Source of the DNA: Parasponia andersonii
Lineage: Eukaryota; Streptophyta; Magnoliopsida; Rosales; Cannabaceae
NCBI GenBank assembly: GCA_002914805.1
Contig: JXTB01000383.1
Span: 62,001 to 126,000 of the forward strand
Reading direction: 5' to 3'
DNA: 64,000 nt
Shown here: in pieces, positions 37,101 through 48,794 of the stretch
Numbering within the stretch: position 1 is the first letter of the stretch
How the letters are laid out: each line of letters starts with the position of its first letter
Translations under genes and position numbers: made by a program
The notes under the pieces: generated by a model
The model's input: the letters and a program-made list of their open reading frames with translations, nothing else
The model's database searches: none
What the model was told of the DNA's origin: nothing

Positions 37101-37660
37101 CAGAATCATGATTCCGTTGATGTTTAGCTGCATAAGATGAATCCCAATCAGAGAAAAAAACTGGTGAACGAGAGGAAGAAGAGGGAATTGCAGCCATTCA
37201 AGATGTTTCCTTCCTAGGATGATGAACACCTTAGGAGAGGATGAGCACAGATACCAATCGGCAGGGCCCTCAACCCTTTGGAGGGTACTTCTGCGAGGAA
37301 AGCAGAGCTGCCTCCTCAGCAAGTCCACCTCAGAATCTGAAATAGGGCGGAGGTTTTGGCTCTGATTTGAGGCTATTTCTATAGATATAAATGAGAAGTT
37401 GAGAGCTCTAAAGAAAAAAAACTTTGAAACCCTAAGATTTGGAAATGCAAGAAGGCTTGAGAGAACAAGTGAGTGCGCCCGAATAGTTTTGGTAAAGTGA
37501 ATGAGGGCAAATATAATTTTTATAGCAGGAAAGCTGAAGAATCTTTTCTCCAAAAGGGTAGCACGAGGGAAATTAATAAAGATAAAAGTATCGAAAATTT
37601 GAAAATTCATAGCATGGGGAAACGTTCGCCTAGGTCAGTAATTGACAGATAATGATGGAT
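34185..37660 (-). pseudogene. Antisense coding region (aORF) of the Tat-type element
   Basis: Reading in the minus direction from 37610: SDSEVDLLRRQLCFPRRSTL (about 37335-37280) and EGPADWYLCSSSPKVFIIL, then LQFPLLPLVHQFFSLIGIHL (37195-37135), a block with hydrophobic spacing like plant transposon-associated proteins; then broken frames; then a Ser/Asp/Glu-rich part (MSSDDEEGSQRVNV, 36187); and a strongly predicted coiled coil (35274-35044, e.g. KCEELATKLAEVEEKIKSLE) continuing to 34430. Extra antisense frames between integrase and the 3' LTR are known in Tat-group elements; their function is unknown. This one has many stops. The longest uninterrupted piece is 226 codons (36930-37610). Confidence 0.7.
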
Positions 37661-37735
37661 TTAAGCCATGTTTTCCCCCTCACATTAATGGGCCATAAAA
37701 ATGATTTCCCTTTTTTTGGATAACCACAGATCCAT

Positions 37736-37757
37736 CAAAAGGGGAAATGAGGACAAT
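37736..37757 (+). other. Polypurine tract of the Tat-type element
   Basis: AAAAGGGGAAATGAGGACAA lies directly before the 3' LTR start TGTGGGGCC. It marks where second-strand synthesis begins. Confidence 0.85.
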
Positions 37758-38495
37758 TGTGGGGCCTATTTATGTAATACTTGCCACATGGTCTGAGAGG
37801 CAGTGGGATAGATAGTACAGAATGGATAAGCTCAATACGGATCTCCAAGAATATTATTTAAATGACACTTGAGTTCTGCGTGATGCAGTACGAGTTTGCT
37901 AACCCAAAAGGGTAAGAGTTCCCATCTCAGGTCCGTATTGGATAGAACCTGGGCAGGCTCAGTTGATCCCAGACTTTCTTCAACATGAGGTCTAGAGAGT
38001 TGAAAGCTCTTGGGATCTTCCGACTAATTATCCTTAAAGTAATTCTCAACCTCAGATTCAATTAGAGCATTTAATGCCGCATCATGGTCGCCATGTGTGT
38101 TAGGTAAACTACCTCAACAGAATAATAGACAACCAGATCTCATCCCTTCTAGACATGTATCCGTGGAGATCGTGAAGAGCAATTCGTGTCAACTTAAAAG
38201 AAATTGTAGCATCTATAATCCATAATTTTTGGAGCACATGATGATAAAAGGAAATAATTAGTCCTTAAATTAAGAGCCACTGAGTTCCCGATTTTAGGAT
38301 ATAGTTATGGCACATTATTTTATTAAAGGACACATACTCAATCTCTATTATTTAGTTCTTAAGAAATATAAATATATTTAATTTAAGCATCGAAAATCTT
38401 ACAAGTGACCACCCTATCTCCCCTCGCAGAATTGAGAATAGAGTTAATTTGAAGAAGCAAGTATACGTGGATACTCGTTGGAAAACGCACCAACA
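37758..38495 (+). repeat. 3' LTR of the Tat-type element
   Basis: 738 bp, from TGTGGGGCCTATTTATG to GCACCAACA, followed by target duplication CAACA (38496-38500). It aligns along its length with 26640-27426 except for the one missing 47-bp unit. Confidence 0.9.
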
Positions 38496-38500
38496 CAACA

Positions 38501-39075
38501 AATACAATATAATACCCCTGAATATGAATTATATAAGCGTCCTTTTTAGGATGAATACGAAAGACCAACATATATTATTAAAAATAAAAATATATGGAGA
38601 ATTAATCATAACCCCGGGAAGAAAACGGCGACCCAAGTAAGAATCAATACAAAAATAAGAAAAACGATAAGTGGGAAAGCCACTCATATTTCTAGAAATA
38701 AAAGCAGCACAAAAAGTTGGAGAAAGGACCACCACGAATCTGCATGATACAAGCCGACCCCAAAAAAAGGATAGTACTCTAGGATTAATGTGTTTTAAAT
38801 ATATATATTGTATAAGTTTAATTAGTGATTACTGATCTTGCACATAACGTAACGTAGTACTGAGCATCATCTAAATTCATAATCGACTGAGTACATCGAA
38901 CACAGAAGAAGGTTCCACCCGAAGGAAAACTTTGATCAATCAGTAAAAATAATTGATTTTTAGTTTCATTACAAATCTGGAATAGCTTTAATCACAAAGT
39001 TATCTAGAAAGATCGATCAAAGATCTCTATATATGCGAATTATTACATACGTAGCTGGACAGAAGGGATGAATTG
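38501..39075. other. Intergenic DNA
   Basis: No gene or repeat recognised; short chance frames only. Confidence 0.45.
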
Positions 39076-39317
39076 TTATTTATTAGGTCTTATGCCAAAA
39101 TCAGTTGTTCCCGAAAGACGGGTTCTCGTCATGGCTTGCTTTGTCGAGCTAACTACCTCAACATCTTGGATACCCAGAATCTCTAATATTTCTGCTGACT
39201 TTACCTGTACATAGGACGGGTTCCTTCCCGTCATCATGGGCGCTTGCTTTGTTAAATCTCGTTTTCAGCTCATTTATTTTCTGGTTCTTTGAACCTATGG
39301 GGTGATCACTTTGATAA
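39076..39317 (-). pseudogene. Unrecognised coding relic, possible last exon
   Basis: On the minus strand a good splice acceptor (TTTGTTTTAAATTTCAG) ends at 39318. Following it, one frame gives 52 residues (YQSDHPIGSKNQKINELKTR..., stop at 39158-39160). An overlapping frame gives 62 residues from 39264 to a stop at 39076, including NPSYVQVKSAEILEILGIQD and TKQAMTRTRLSGTTDFGIRP. Base composition is richer in GC than the surroundings. The amino-acid mix of both halves looks protein-like, so a single frameshift around 39210-39240 in a former last exon would explain it. I do not recognise the family. A GC-richer block at 39590-39740 might be an upstream exon, but no frame is convincing. Confidence 0.4.
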
Positions 39318-39475
39318 CTGAAATTTAAAACAAATATATGATGTAAAAATGATACGAACTTGTGATTGTTAGAAAAAGTGGTAAATGCATAATATTGGAA
39401 TAATGCGACAACAATTTATATTATAAGAGTTGTAACTATATAATTAGAAATACTTCTCATTACTTGGGGAGATAT

Positions 39476-39526
<51 letters not shown>

Positions 39527-40134
39527 ACAATTTAACCGGTAAAATGTACAAAATAGAAGAACTTGCCTATCAAAACACATGGTTGAAGCATGACAAAGCC
39601 GTTGTCCATAAAACCGAGTTCACCGCCTCACGAGGATACTTAATCCAGAGTACCAGGTTCATGGCGCCCGGTTTCCAGGATTCGACAACTGTTAGACGGC
39701 TGCTAAGGGTGCACTCCCAATAGCAGATCGAGTGGAATCTCATAAGTATCCATCTAGAAATAACTAACAGATAATATACTAAGAAAGAAAAGAGTCCAGG
39801 ATAAAAGTTGATTGAATAAAACTTCTGAATAGAACCTCTATTTTTTATTTTTTATTTTGAAAGGAATAGAACCTCTATATTTATATTAGAAGTTTTTCAT
39901 AAGAGTTCTTTGCGCCATAAACCAAAGAAATTAATTAACCGGTCAGTTAAAAGAATAAACGGACGGTTACAAGGCTTAAATAGCTCAAAATAAATTGGGT
40001 TGTTTGAACAAAAAAACCCAGTACATCCAAATAATATAAATAACTTGTAGCTGCAAATATTTAATGACCAGTAGTGGAAATTTAAATTATTTAAACAAAT
40101 GTATGTAACATGAATAAATAATACGCTGGACGGG
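39318..40134. other. Intergenic DNA with microsatellite
   Basis: Includes the TA tract at 39481-39522 and the GC-richer block 39590-39740, in which all frames have stops or no recognisable similarity. Confidence 0.45.
39481..39522. repeat. (TA)n microsatellite
   Basis: 42 bases of uninterrupted TA, the longest such tract in the window. Confidence 0.97.
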
Positions 40135-41430
40135 GCGACCTATTAGCACGAGGGTATAATACGGTATGTAATAATTTTGGGCCGTATCAAGAATTACACG
40201 AGATATTGAACCATATCAAGTTTTAATTTTTGAGCAAGTTAGTACAATACGACACGACCTTAGACACTAGCACGACATGACCTAAAAAGTACGAAAAACA
40301 TGATTCTGAATATTTTAAAAAATATTTATTTTTATTTGCTATATTATTTATATATGTAAATTTTGTATGTCTTTTTGGTATTTGCTAATTATTAATGAAC
40401 TTATTTTTTTTTTCATTTTTTCTTTTAAAAATAATTTTGCATTAATGTTTTTTAATTGAATATTTTCTTTTTAAATAATTATGGGTGTATTACATTTTTT
40501 TAATTATTATTTTAAATTAAAATATAATTATTGAATTAATGTTTTTTTAAAATTTATAAAATATTGACTGTCATAACAATTTAATAGGTCGACCGAAAAT
40601 GGACATAAAGATATGCTAACACATTTGGCACACTATGTTTGGCACCATAAGAGCCTAGTACAAACACGAAATGTGTTTGTGCCTGTAGGTCGTACTGGAC
40701 CTTGATTTTTGAATCTTGGGTTAGCATGAGCACAAGATGATATTTTGTTAGGTCATATCTAGGGGTGTTCATTTGATCCAATCCACACTTTTTTAGCACA
40801 TTCATATTTGATCTGGATTAGGTACAAATTTCAGAGTTTTTATCCAATCCAATCTGCAAATGTACGGATTGGATCGATTACTTTAAATTGGTTAGTTAGA
40901 CTTGATAAATAAACTTTTAAAATTAGACTTCATCTCATTTTTTATTTTGAATTATTTAATTTTAGACCAAATTTGAGTATATTTTACAAATTTGGTCGAT
41001 TATTGATCAGATATCTGCATATAAATTAGATACAATCTATTAAAATTTTAAAATTAAACTTAATTTAAACCTAAAATATTAAATAGTATATATTTTATTT
41101 AAAAATTTATATATCATGTGCGGATTGGATTGGATTGATTATTTTTCAAGTCAAAAAAATATCCGATCAACAGAAGTGCGGATTTTAATTTTTAGATCCA
41201 ATCTAATTCGCACAAGTACGAATATACACACTTTGTGAATTGGATAGAATTAGATTATACAAAATAGATTGGACAATATAGATTTTAAAATACCCATTGG
41301 ATGGAATTAGATTATACAGATTAGATTGGACGGTATAGATTTTAAAATACCCTTAGCTGGACTAAACACAACACAGGCACGAACAAGCTTACTTTTCACG
41401 GGTAAGACCGATATTGCACGGCCCATTTCA
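40135..41430. mobile_element. Composite of short interspersed repeats with a nested MITE-like unit
   Basis: The outer part has recurring GCACGA/ACACGA motifs (AGCACGAGGGTATAATACGG at 40144, GACACTAGCACGACATGACC at 40263, ACAGGCACGAACAAGC at 41374), a style seen inverted at 24690-24750. The inner part, about 40760-41354, starts TAGGGGTGTTCATTTGATCC and ends AAAATACCCTTA, an imperfect terminal inverted repeat, and is full of GATCCAATCC-type text, as in hAT-like MITEs. No transposase and no exact target duplication were found. Confidence 0.4.
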
Positions 41431-42457
41431 CATCTATGTATGAAAAACGAATGATATATGATATAAAATATTTGAAGAAGTATGAAAGAGGGACCTAACT
41501 AGATAAAACTGACTTTACAATGTGCATATATATGTCACACGCACCTTGCTCTGCACTTTTCTTTTCAGCAAAAACCAAAAAGAAAAAAAAAAGGAAAAAA
41601 TATTACATATATCTTCCACTACTGAGCTTTCCTATCTCCTGTCTTTTCCTACGCGATTCTTCTTAAAGCCTTCCGTACATGTCTCCCATCTTTAATTTCA
41701 CTCCCATGCATCGAACATGTACATAATTATTTTCTTATTTTATGTTTCACTTAATTGATACATATAAACTCCCCTTTTATCCCAATTCGCATTTCACATT
41801 TCACATATGATGATTTAACATATATGGTTGAAGAGTTAAAGGAAAGAACTATCAAAGGACAAAAAAATAATACAAAACTTTGGGCAAAACAAAGGGAAAA
41901 TAAAGAAAAAAATTAATATAAAATTGATATAAGCTGTAATTAGCAAATTATATCTTCTAAAATGAATTTAATTTTTACTTTCAGTCAGTTCTTTCAATTA
42001 TTCTTTTCAAATTATAAATTTCTAGTTTATATAAAATAATATACGGACATTCTCTTTTTACATATGAGAATTGCATTGAACAACTACGTATAAAACCCAG
42101 AAAGATTAAATCTTTTCTAATCATAACTTTTAATTTATGGACAATAATCTATTTAAATTCTCCTTTTACATATCAGAATTGCATTGAACAACTAAGAATG
42201 CATTAAACAAAATAGATTAATACAAACTAATTTATCAATTATATTTTGTATGAAACATAATAGTGCAGTTGTAACATATCAACGAAATATTTTAAAGGTG
42301 CTATTTCGATTTTTTACGCTTTAATTTCGTTTAAGAAATTTATATTACGCCCCTAAGTTTTCACCTGGCCCTGCCATTGTATACAATATTATACAAATTA
42401 AATATTAACTAATACATGCAAAATCAAACATTGTACATAAACAAGTTATACGATGTG
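41431..42457. other. Intergenic AT-rich DNA
   Basis: Contains two loosely similar copies of 'TTACATATNAGAATTGCATTGAACAACTA' text (42058 and 42166), a local duplication of about 30 bases. No gene recognised. Confidence 0.45.
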
Positions 42458-43095
42458 CCATGGTGGACCTGCATGGCCGATGTTCTAATATATATATGTA
42501 TTGAAAAAGATGATCTACAACTTTTTTTTTTTGAAAAAGATCTAAAACTTTTTGTGTGTATATGTGACTTGTAAAATTTTGGATGGAAGGCGCGTATAAG
42601 ATTTTCACACATGTTCCTTATGCATCATGCATTTTCTTCTTCAACCTAATTACTTGTCGTACGTTGAGACGTTTTCAGCTAAAGCCTTTCCATATAATCA
42701 GCTGACACGTTATTTCACAATACTCTTATTATCTTCAACAGTACTAGGAGCTTTCCCGGGAAACATAATAAATATATAATTGGTTTGGTTGGACGTGAGA
42801 CACTTCTCCTCGAGTCCAAGATTCATTTTCCCATACATGATTCGTGGACATTACCTCTTGGCCCTTCAAACATTGGACAGGTTAGGTCAGGAGCATTTTT
42901 TATTCCAAGTTAACTAGCCATTAGTTCCAAAAGTCAGATTCGCGGCGCATTGGTTAAAGGTAAATAATTAGTTATATGCATTACAGTATGATCAGCTTTT
43001 GCCTTAGAGGAATAAACTTTTTATTATATATTTTTTTTTGACGGAAAAACTTTTTATTATATTAAGACTAAAGACTCGACATATTCGATTAGCTT
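42458..43095 (+). repeat. ~600-bp direct repeat, copy b (partner at 20850-21447)
   Basis: Same ordered blocks as the partner, including CATGGCCGATGTT, TTATGCATCATGCATT, GTCGTACGTT, TTATCTTCAACAGT, CTTGGCCCTTCAAACATTGG, TTCGCGGCGCATTGGTTA and GACTAAAGACTCGA, separated by small insertions and deletions. No conserved reading frame. Confidence 0.8.
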
Positions 43096-43319
43096 TTTGT
43101 ACATATCATATAATTTAAGTGGTAATACTCCTATCCTTAGTTAAATCTAGGGGAGGCTGGTGCACTAGTGGTGTACTTGGTTACGTGTCGATGAGACATT
43201 CAATATTCGGTGAATCTTTATGATTAATCAGATTGGATGAAGAGGTTTCTAATTTTAATTCCTCCGTATTAAAGCTTCCAATTCATGTGCCAACTGTAAT
43301 TAAATTGCCAGGTTCAAGG
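43096..43319. other. Short intergenic stretch
   Basis: No feature recognised between the 600-bp repeat and the copia LTR half. Confidence 0.4.
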
Positions 43320-43888
43320 TATTGACAAACAATTGGCAAAAACAATAAACTCAAGTTATTGTGAGAAAATTAATAAGTTTTTACAGTAAGTCTGTTGATG
43401 TTTATAAAACACTTGTTGCAATAGATTTACGGGGGATCACTTAAAACAGATTTGTGTTGACTGAAAATCTAATTTTGGAAACTTTTTGTTCTTACATCAT
43501 TTGGTCTAATTTTCTTTATTAAATATTTTTAGAAGGAAAGTAGAGATTATTGTTCATGGATTTTCGTACCCAGCTAGACCAAATTGATTAAGATATTTTA
43601 TCTCATTTCCCCTTTGATTAAGTTTCTATTTTTAGCTTGATTCTTGAATTTTATTACCCTAAATCTTAGATAATGATTATTGACAGGTGTATAAGCAGAA
43701 TCATAGTGATATTTCGTCTATTATGGTGCAGATAACAATCTCATTAAATGAATGTAATTAATTTTATGAGCTATTAGGATTTTCTGGCGAAATCTGTTGC
43801 AACAGATTTCATTGTTTATGGAAAGTTTTCTATTTTGATTTTGATTGACTCTAATTAATTATGAAATCAATCTTTGTCTTTAAAAAGA
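43320..43888 (+). repeat. First half of a + strand copia LTR
   Basis: Begins TATTGACAAACAATTGGC, a damaged TGTTGGCAAACAATTGGC start, and matches the inverted LTR at 45948-47178 through ATTTTATCTCATTT, TAGATAATGATTATT and ATGGTGCAGATAACAAT. It has about 110 bases (about 43752-43860) that the other copy lacks. Similarity stops near 43888, where minus-strand integrase sequence begins; the LTR resumes at 49538. Confidence 0.8.
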
Positions 43889-43909
43889 AAGATTTAAAAA
43901 TCCCATGTA

Positions 43910-45930
43910 ATTTATAAAAATTAGCAAAAATAGTGATTTCAAATTCTTTTCCATGGTCACTTCGAATTCTTACTATTTTTCTGATATTACCTTTTTTTTT
44001 AAACCTTGAGTTTTACACACAAATTTCTAAAAGCGTTAAATGTGTTAGATTTTTCTTTCAAGAATTTTACTCATGTAAATTTGAAAAAATCATCTACACA
44101 TTCAAAGATATATCGCTTACTTATAATGCTTTCTAGTTGCACTGGACCCATGAGATCTATGTGCAATAGTTCTAATACCTTTCATGTTGTGATGCTTTGG
44201 ACAACTTTGTGTGTTGTCTTCAACTGTTTTCTACGTTGGCATGGACTACACACTCCAGGAGGAGACAGTTTGTCAAGTTTTGAGAAACTACGAATAAGAC
44301 CTGCACTTGTAATTCTTTTCAAAGATTTAAAATTTAAGTGCCCAAGTCGTTCATGCCATAAATTTATATTATTGACAGTAACATTAGGATATGTTTCCAG
44401 TTGAACTAAGGTATAATAATTATCAATAGATCTACAACGTTTCAAAACACAATTTCCATTATGATCCAAAACCAAATATTCATCACGAGTGAAATTAACA
44501 AAAAAATTTTGATCACAAATTTGACTTATGCTAATTAAATTAACTTTAAGTCCATCCACATGAAGTATATTTTTCAACCTTGGCATGCCATCAATGTTTA
44601 AAGTTCCTTTACCAAGGACTTTTCCATTGAAATTGTCTCTATAAGTGACTTCTTCACTTGTCATAGATTTGTAGTCTGTCAATATATCGTGATTACCTGA
44701 TATATGCCTAGAACAACTACTATCAAAATACCATGAGTTAGTAATACATGTTCTTAAATATTTAAAAGTAGCAAAACATTTAACATAAGATTTTCTTACC
44801 CAAACTTGCCTGGAATCGATTTGCTAGTCGATTTTGGGCTTGGATGTTTTTCTTTGGGATAGATAAACAAATTATTTGATCAAATAATTATTCTCATAAA
44901 AATTCATTATTGTAAAACACCTTGGTCAGATGTGACCTTTAACCCCACAAAATAGCAAACGGGAATAAACTTACGAGTCTTACCCCTCGGATTTAAATGA
45001 ACAACGACCTTACTTTGTTTCAAGAGACTGTGAAATTGTTGTAATAGATGCAATTAGTTTTACAAACACAGTTTTAGAGTTAGATCTTATACCTTTGAAG
45101 CTCAATCCACTATTGTCTCCAATGGATTTTCAAGTTGTCCAAATGTGATCTAACTTTTCAGTTCCTGAACTCAACATTTTCACTCTTTTTGAGTTCTTTC
45201 AAGTTTAACATATAATTCTTTTAGTTTTCTATCTTGTTGGGAAATGATAGAATTCAAATTTTTCACTTTTATTTCATATTCTTCTTCAGATTTCATAAGT
45301 GCAGTGTTATTGCTTACCAAAAGACGATTATCCGTACAAACCTTCAACCATTAAGAGTACATTTTCTGATATACTTCTTAGAGTGAATACTAATCATGTT
45401 CTGATTCATCACCACTATCAGAACTAAAATCTATCACAACATCGTCTGGTTTCTCAAATTTTGTTGTAACATCATCCTCAGCAACATAGTTATTGTAACA
45501 AACAACTTCTATTCCAATGGAAACTGTATCTTTCTATAACATAAACTGTGAATCATAAAACCAGAAGGTAGTGAGAGCAACATTATCTACAATGTCTTTC
45601 TCTTTGCCTCCATTGGATTTTGCATCCTTCAATATAGTAATCATGGCTTTTGACTTCTTTTTCAAGGTATTAGCATATTCAAATTTAATATGACCATAAC
45701 CTTCACATTCCCTGCATTGAACTCTTTTTCTTTTGTTAAAATGAAAAGAATTGAAAGAATTATTGCCATTGGAGGATTTTGGAGTAGCCTTATTTTTTCT
45801 CATCTTTTTTATGTACCTTTTGAAACTTTTTGCCAACAAGATCAGCTCATCTGAATCATATTCTACAAAAAGAGACATACTGACAAAACAGATTAAAAAA
45901 ATTCCAAAATCTCACTAAAATTTTAGTAAC
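43910..45930 (-). pseudogene. copia gag end, protease region, GAG-pre-integrase and start of integrase (broken)
   Basis: Minus-strand order from 45930 down: gag C-terminal part with a zinc knuckle CRECEGYGHIKFEY (the final Cys is Tyr, so metal binding is lost; 45718-45677); a coiled-coil-like stretch (EYEIKVKNLNSIISQQDRKL, near 45250); protease-side text SWYFDSSCSRHISGNHDI (about 44740-44690); an uninterrupted stretch 44682-44182 with LHVDGLKVNLISISQICDQN and the GAG-pre-integrase motif LWHERLGHLNFKSLKRI; then integrase start LELLHIDLMGPVQ and IVRIRSDHGKEFE at the left end (about 43940). Most of gag is missing. Sequence style fits the SIRE/Maximus group. Confidence 0.8.
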
Positions 45931-45934
45931 TCCA

Positions 45935-45945
45935 CTCTAATACCA
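45935..45945 (-). other. Primer-binding site remnant, initiator-Met type
   Basis: On the minus strand TGGTATTAGAG follows the LTR end (CA at 45948-45949) after two bases. It is one base away from the common TGGTATCAGAG site complementary to initiator methionine tRNA. Confidence 0.7.
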
Positions 45946-45947
45946 AT

Positions 45948-47178
45948 TGAAAGGCCTATTTTAAGTATTAATAAATAAATAAATAAATATTAATTAATTA
46001 TGTTGTAACATGTGTATTAAATGTTATTGAAATTACGAGTGCATATGTTACGATAAGAACAAGAAAATAAAGAATGCATACAAGATGTTTTTAACATGAT
46101 TCGGACCTCTTCTACTCTACGGGGCCATACTTAGAGATTAAACAAATTAGTAAAGTATTAAGATTATAAACACCAATTGACTAACGCAATAAAAGACAAC
46201 GTCTTTTCAATTACCACAATGTATTGCAACAACTTTACCAATCTTGTTTACTAAGCTCCTTTCGTCTTGTTGATCCTTCGCATATGAACTCCTTTCACTG
46301 GTTCGGATCTATCTCCTCTCGAAAACGAAATGTTTTTCCTCTCGAAGAACAAAGGCACTCAAATAAGAAACCTAAAAAACTCACTAGCTCTCTAAGTTTT
46401 ACATTGGCAATAGAACAAACTCTATGCCTTATATAAATGCTCTTTCAAAGAGTATTTTCTCTCAAATGCAGTGCATATAAATTAGTTAGACTTACTGAGT
46501 TTTTATAAATGAATTTCTAGCCCTAATTTCGTGCTCTCTTAGTATCTGAAAATAAGAAAAGAATGAATAGCCACGAAATTTGTTGTCATTCTTCATTTGG
46601 ACAGTCAGAAAGTTATTGCAACAGTTTTCACGAATTATCCTTAAAAAGTGTCTAAATACATTGAGAAAAGTTCTCTACGATTTTAACTATTCTTAATCAA
46701 CTAAAATCACTCTATTACACTTTCAAAAATTTTCCTTAAAGATAAAGATTGATTTCACAATTAATGAAATTGTTATCTGCACCATAATGGACGAAATATC
46801 ATTATGATTCTACACCTGTTAATAATCATTATCTAAGATTTAGGATAATAAAGAGTAAGAATTAAGCTAAAAATAGAAACTTAATCAAAGAAAAAATGAG
46901 ATAAAATATCTCGATCAATTTGGTCTAGCAAGTCACAAAAATCCATCATCAATAATCCTTATTATCCTTCTAGAAATGTTTAATAAGGAAAATTAGACCA
47001 AAGGATACAAGAATAAAAAGTTTCTAAAATTGGATTTTCAGCTAGCACAAATCCGTTGTAAGTGATCTTATAAATCTGTTACAATAATGTTTTACAACAT
47101 CAGTAGACTTGTTATAATAACTTGTTATTTTTTACACAACAACTTGAGTTTATTGTTTTTGCCAATTGTTTGCCAACA
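45948..47178 (-). repeat. Complete minus-strand copia LTR
   Basis: Minus strand: TGTTGGCAAACAATTGGC at 47178 to AGGCCTTTCA at 45948, 1231 bp. On its upstream side (47179-47205) lies a polypurine tract and on its downstream side a primer-binding site, so a single LTR serves as both the 3' end of one internal region and the 5' start of another. Inverted partners: 43320-43888 and 49538-50248. Confidence 0.85.
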
Positions 47179-48790
47179 CTTTGGACTTAACAATCTCCCT
47201 CTTTGGTATCTATTTAGCAAAATCATTCAAAACTGAAACATAACTCAAGTTCAGAAACACCTGCAAAATGACATGATTAGTTTCTAAAAACATATTAAAA
47301 AATGCCTCCTATCAAACATGATCATACACCAAGTAATTTGATAATAAAGGAAAAAGTATAAGATATTAAACTCCCCCTGAAAAATGTAACCAATGAACAC
47401 AACCAACATCAAAATAGTTTTGATATCTCCCTCTTTTCAAGAGAGATCCAAAGTCTTAATTTAGTCCTTGATCCTACAAATAGAAAAATATCATGATCTC
47501 CCCCTTTTTGCAAAAGAGACCAAAGTATCAAAAACAACCAAATTGACAAGAACCATGGACTCTAGATGTATATCTTAATGGGCTTGGTTTGTCCTCAAGA
47601 TTCAGATCTTATATGGGGATACCAGCATATCAATTCCTAGACGAAGAGATAGTAAACAACTAGATCTAGATTCTGTTGCAATAGAAAAAGTCAATATTAC
47701 AACAAGTGTAGTAGCAAGAACAATAATATAAGTCTTCAGTTTCAGCGGCCACTTGTGCATGTTGCTCCCCTTCAACGGTCACTTTTGCTTTTCAAATGAT
47801 ATGTGACAAATGGCATCAGTACAGTAACATATACACCATGTTTGAGGATAAAGTCTGCAACTGAAATAGAACAAAGAGAGCAAAAGAGAATAAGAGAGAC
47901 AAACAACTCTTTTGAGAGTTAAATACAAAGCACAAATCACAATGTGCACATAAAAATCTCAACCAATCCTATAAAACTAGAAAAAAATCAGGAAACTAAT
48001 ATGACAATAAAACAGGAAAGTGGAATTATGTTACAATATGTTTTGAACAGATCACACACTTTCCTCAAAAAGACCCTTTTTAAAAAAAAAATTTTTTTGT
48101 AATTTTTGCCACATAGAAAAAAAATTCAATTTCAGCTAAAATAATTTCATAAACTTAAGGCATCATTTAGATAAAAAGAAAATAAGAGAAAATCATATTA
48201 ATTTTATTCCTGAAAAAGAAAAGATTTTTAAAATTATAATGCATTGTTAAATTTTGTAGATAAATCTCCTTTATTTATGAAATCAAAATAAATCAATTGG
48301 ATCAAAAACTAACTGACTAACTCCTTTTTTCTTTTAATTATCACACAGTTTCTAGCTTTTTCACACACAATAAGTAGTATATTTTTATTTTATTTTTATT
48401 CACTATCTTTGTTTTTTAATACCCTTGATTTGTAGTTTTTACTCTATTTCTGAGGTAGCTCTTTTCATTTGATAGACTATCTTCTATATATTGGTGATAC
48501 AGATTCCCAAATTACTCAAAGATAGCTCCACACATCAGTATAGATAGCTTTTTCTACATATGAGGCCTGTTACAAAGCTAGATTTCAAGAAAAAAAAAAT
48601 AGAGTTGGTCAGTTAAGAATCAATCTAGAAAATTCATCAAGACTCAAAAACTTAGAGATTTCAATGTCAAAAGATCAACAATTCAACATAATAGACAATC
48701 TAATCTTATAATAGAAACAAAAAAAAACAATTTCTTTCTTTAAAATCTTTTTATCACTATTAACACTTTAAGTTCACAAGGTTTGCCTTA
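47179..48790 (-). other. copia 3' spacer with several polypurine tracts
   Basis: Between the RNase H end and the LTR there are about 1.6 kb without conserved frames. On the minus strand, purine tracts occur at 47204-47215 (AAAGAGGGAGAT), 47370-47380 (CAGGGGGAGTTT), 47427-47445 (GAAAAGAGGGAGAT) and 47491-47515 (CAAAAAGGGGGAGATC). Multiple PPT-like tracts and a long spacer are features of SIRE/Maximus elements. Confidence 0.6.
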
Positions 48791-48794
48791 AGGA

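Larger units (their letters stand above)
26640..38495 (+). mobile_element. Complete but decayed Ty3/gypsy element, Tat lineage, with antisense region
   Basis: An 11.86-kb element with two LTRs, flanked by the perfect target duplication CAACA (26635-26639 and 38496-38500). Order on the + strand: 5' LTR, primer-binding site, gag with a C..FHxDHGHDTxxC-type knuckle, protease, reverse transcriptase (YIDD), RNase H, integrase, spacer, a long region coding on the minus strand, polypurine tract, 3' LTR. The knuckle, the VYIDDMVTKSK motif and the antisense coding region are typical of the plant Tat group. The polyprotein has dozens of stops and frameshifts, so it is inactive. By eye, about one base in six differs between the first 140 bases of the two LTRs, so the insertion is old. 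Confidence 0.93.

Noticed and set aside
36930-37610. 226-codon minus-strand frame, the longest in the window, as a host gene
   Set aside because: It lies wholly between integrase and the 3' LTR of a dated Tat-type element, and its recognisable part belongs to that group's antisense ORF.
44006-44404. 132-codon + strand frame as a gene
   Set aside because: It is the shadow of the minus-strand copia GAG-pre-integrase and integrase region, which has clear motifs.
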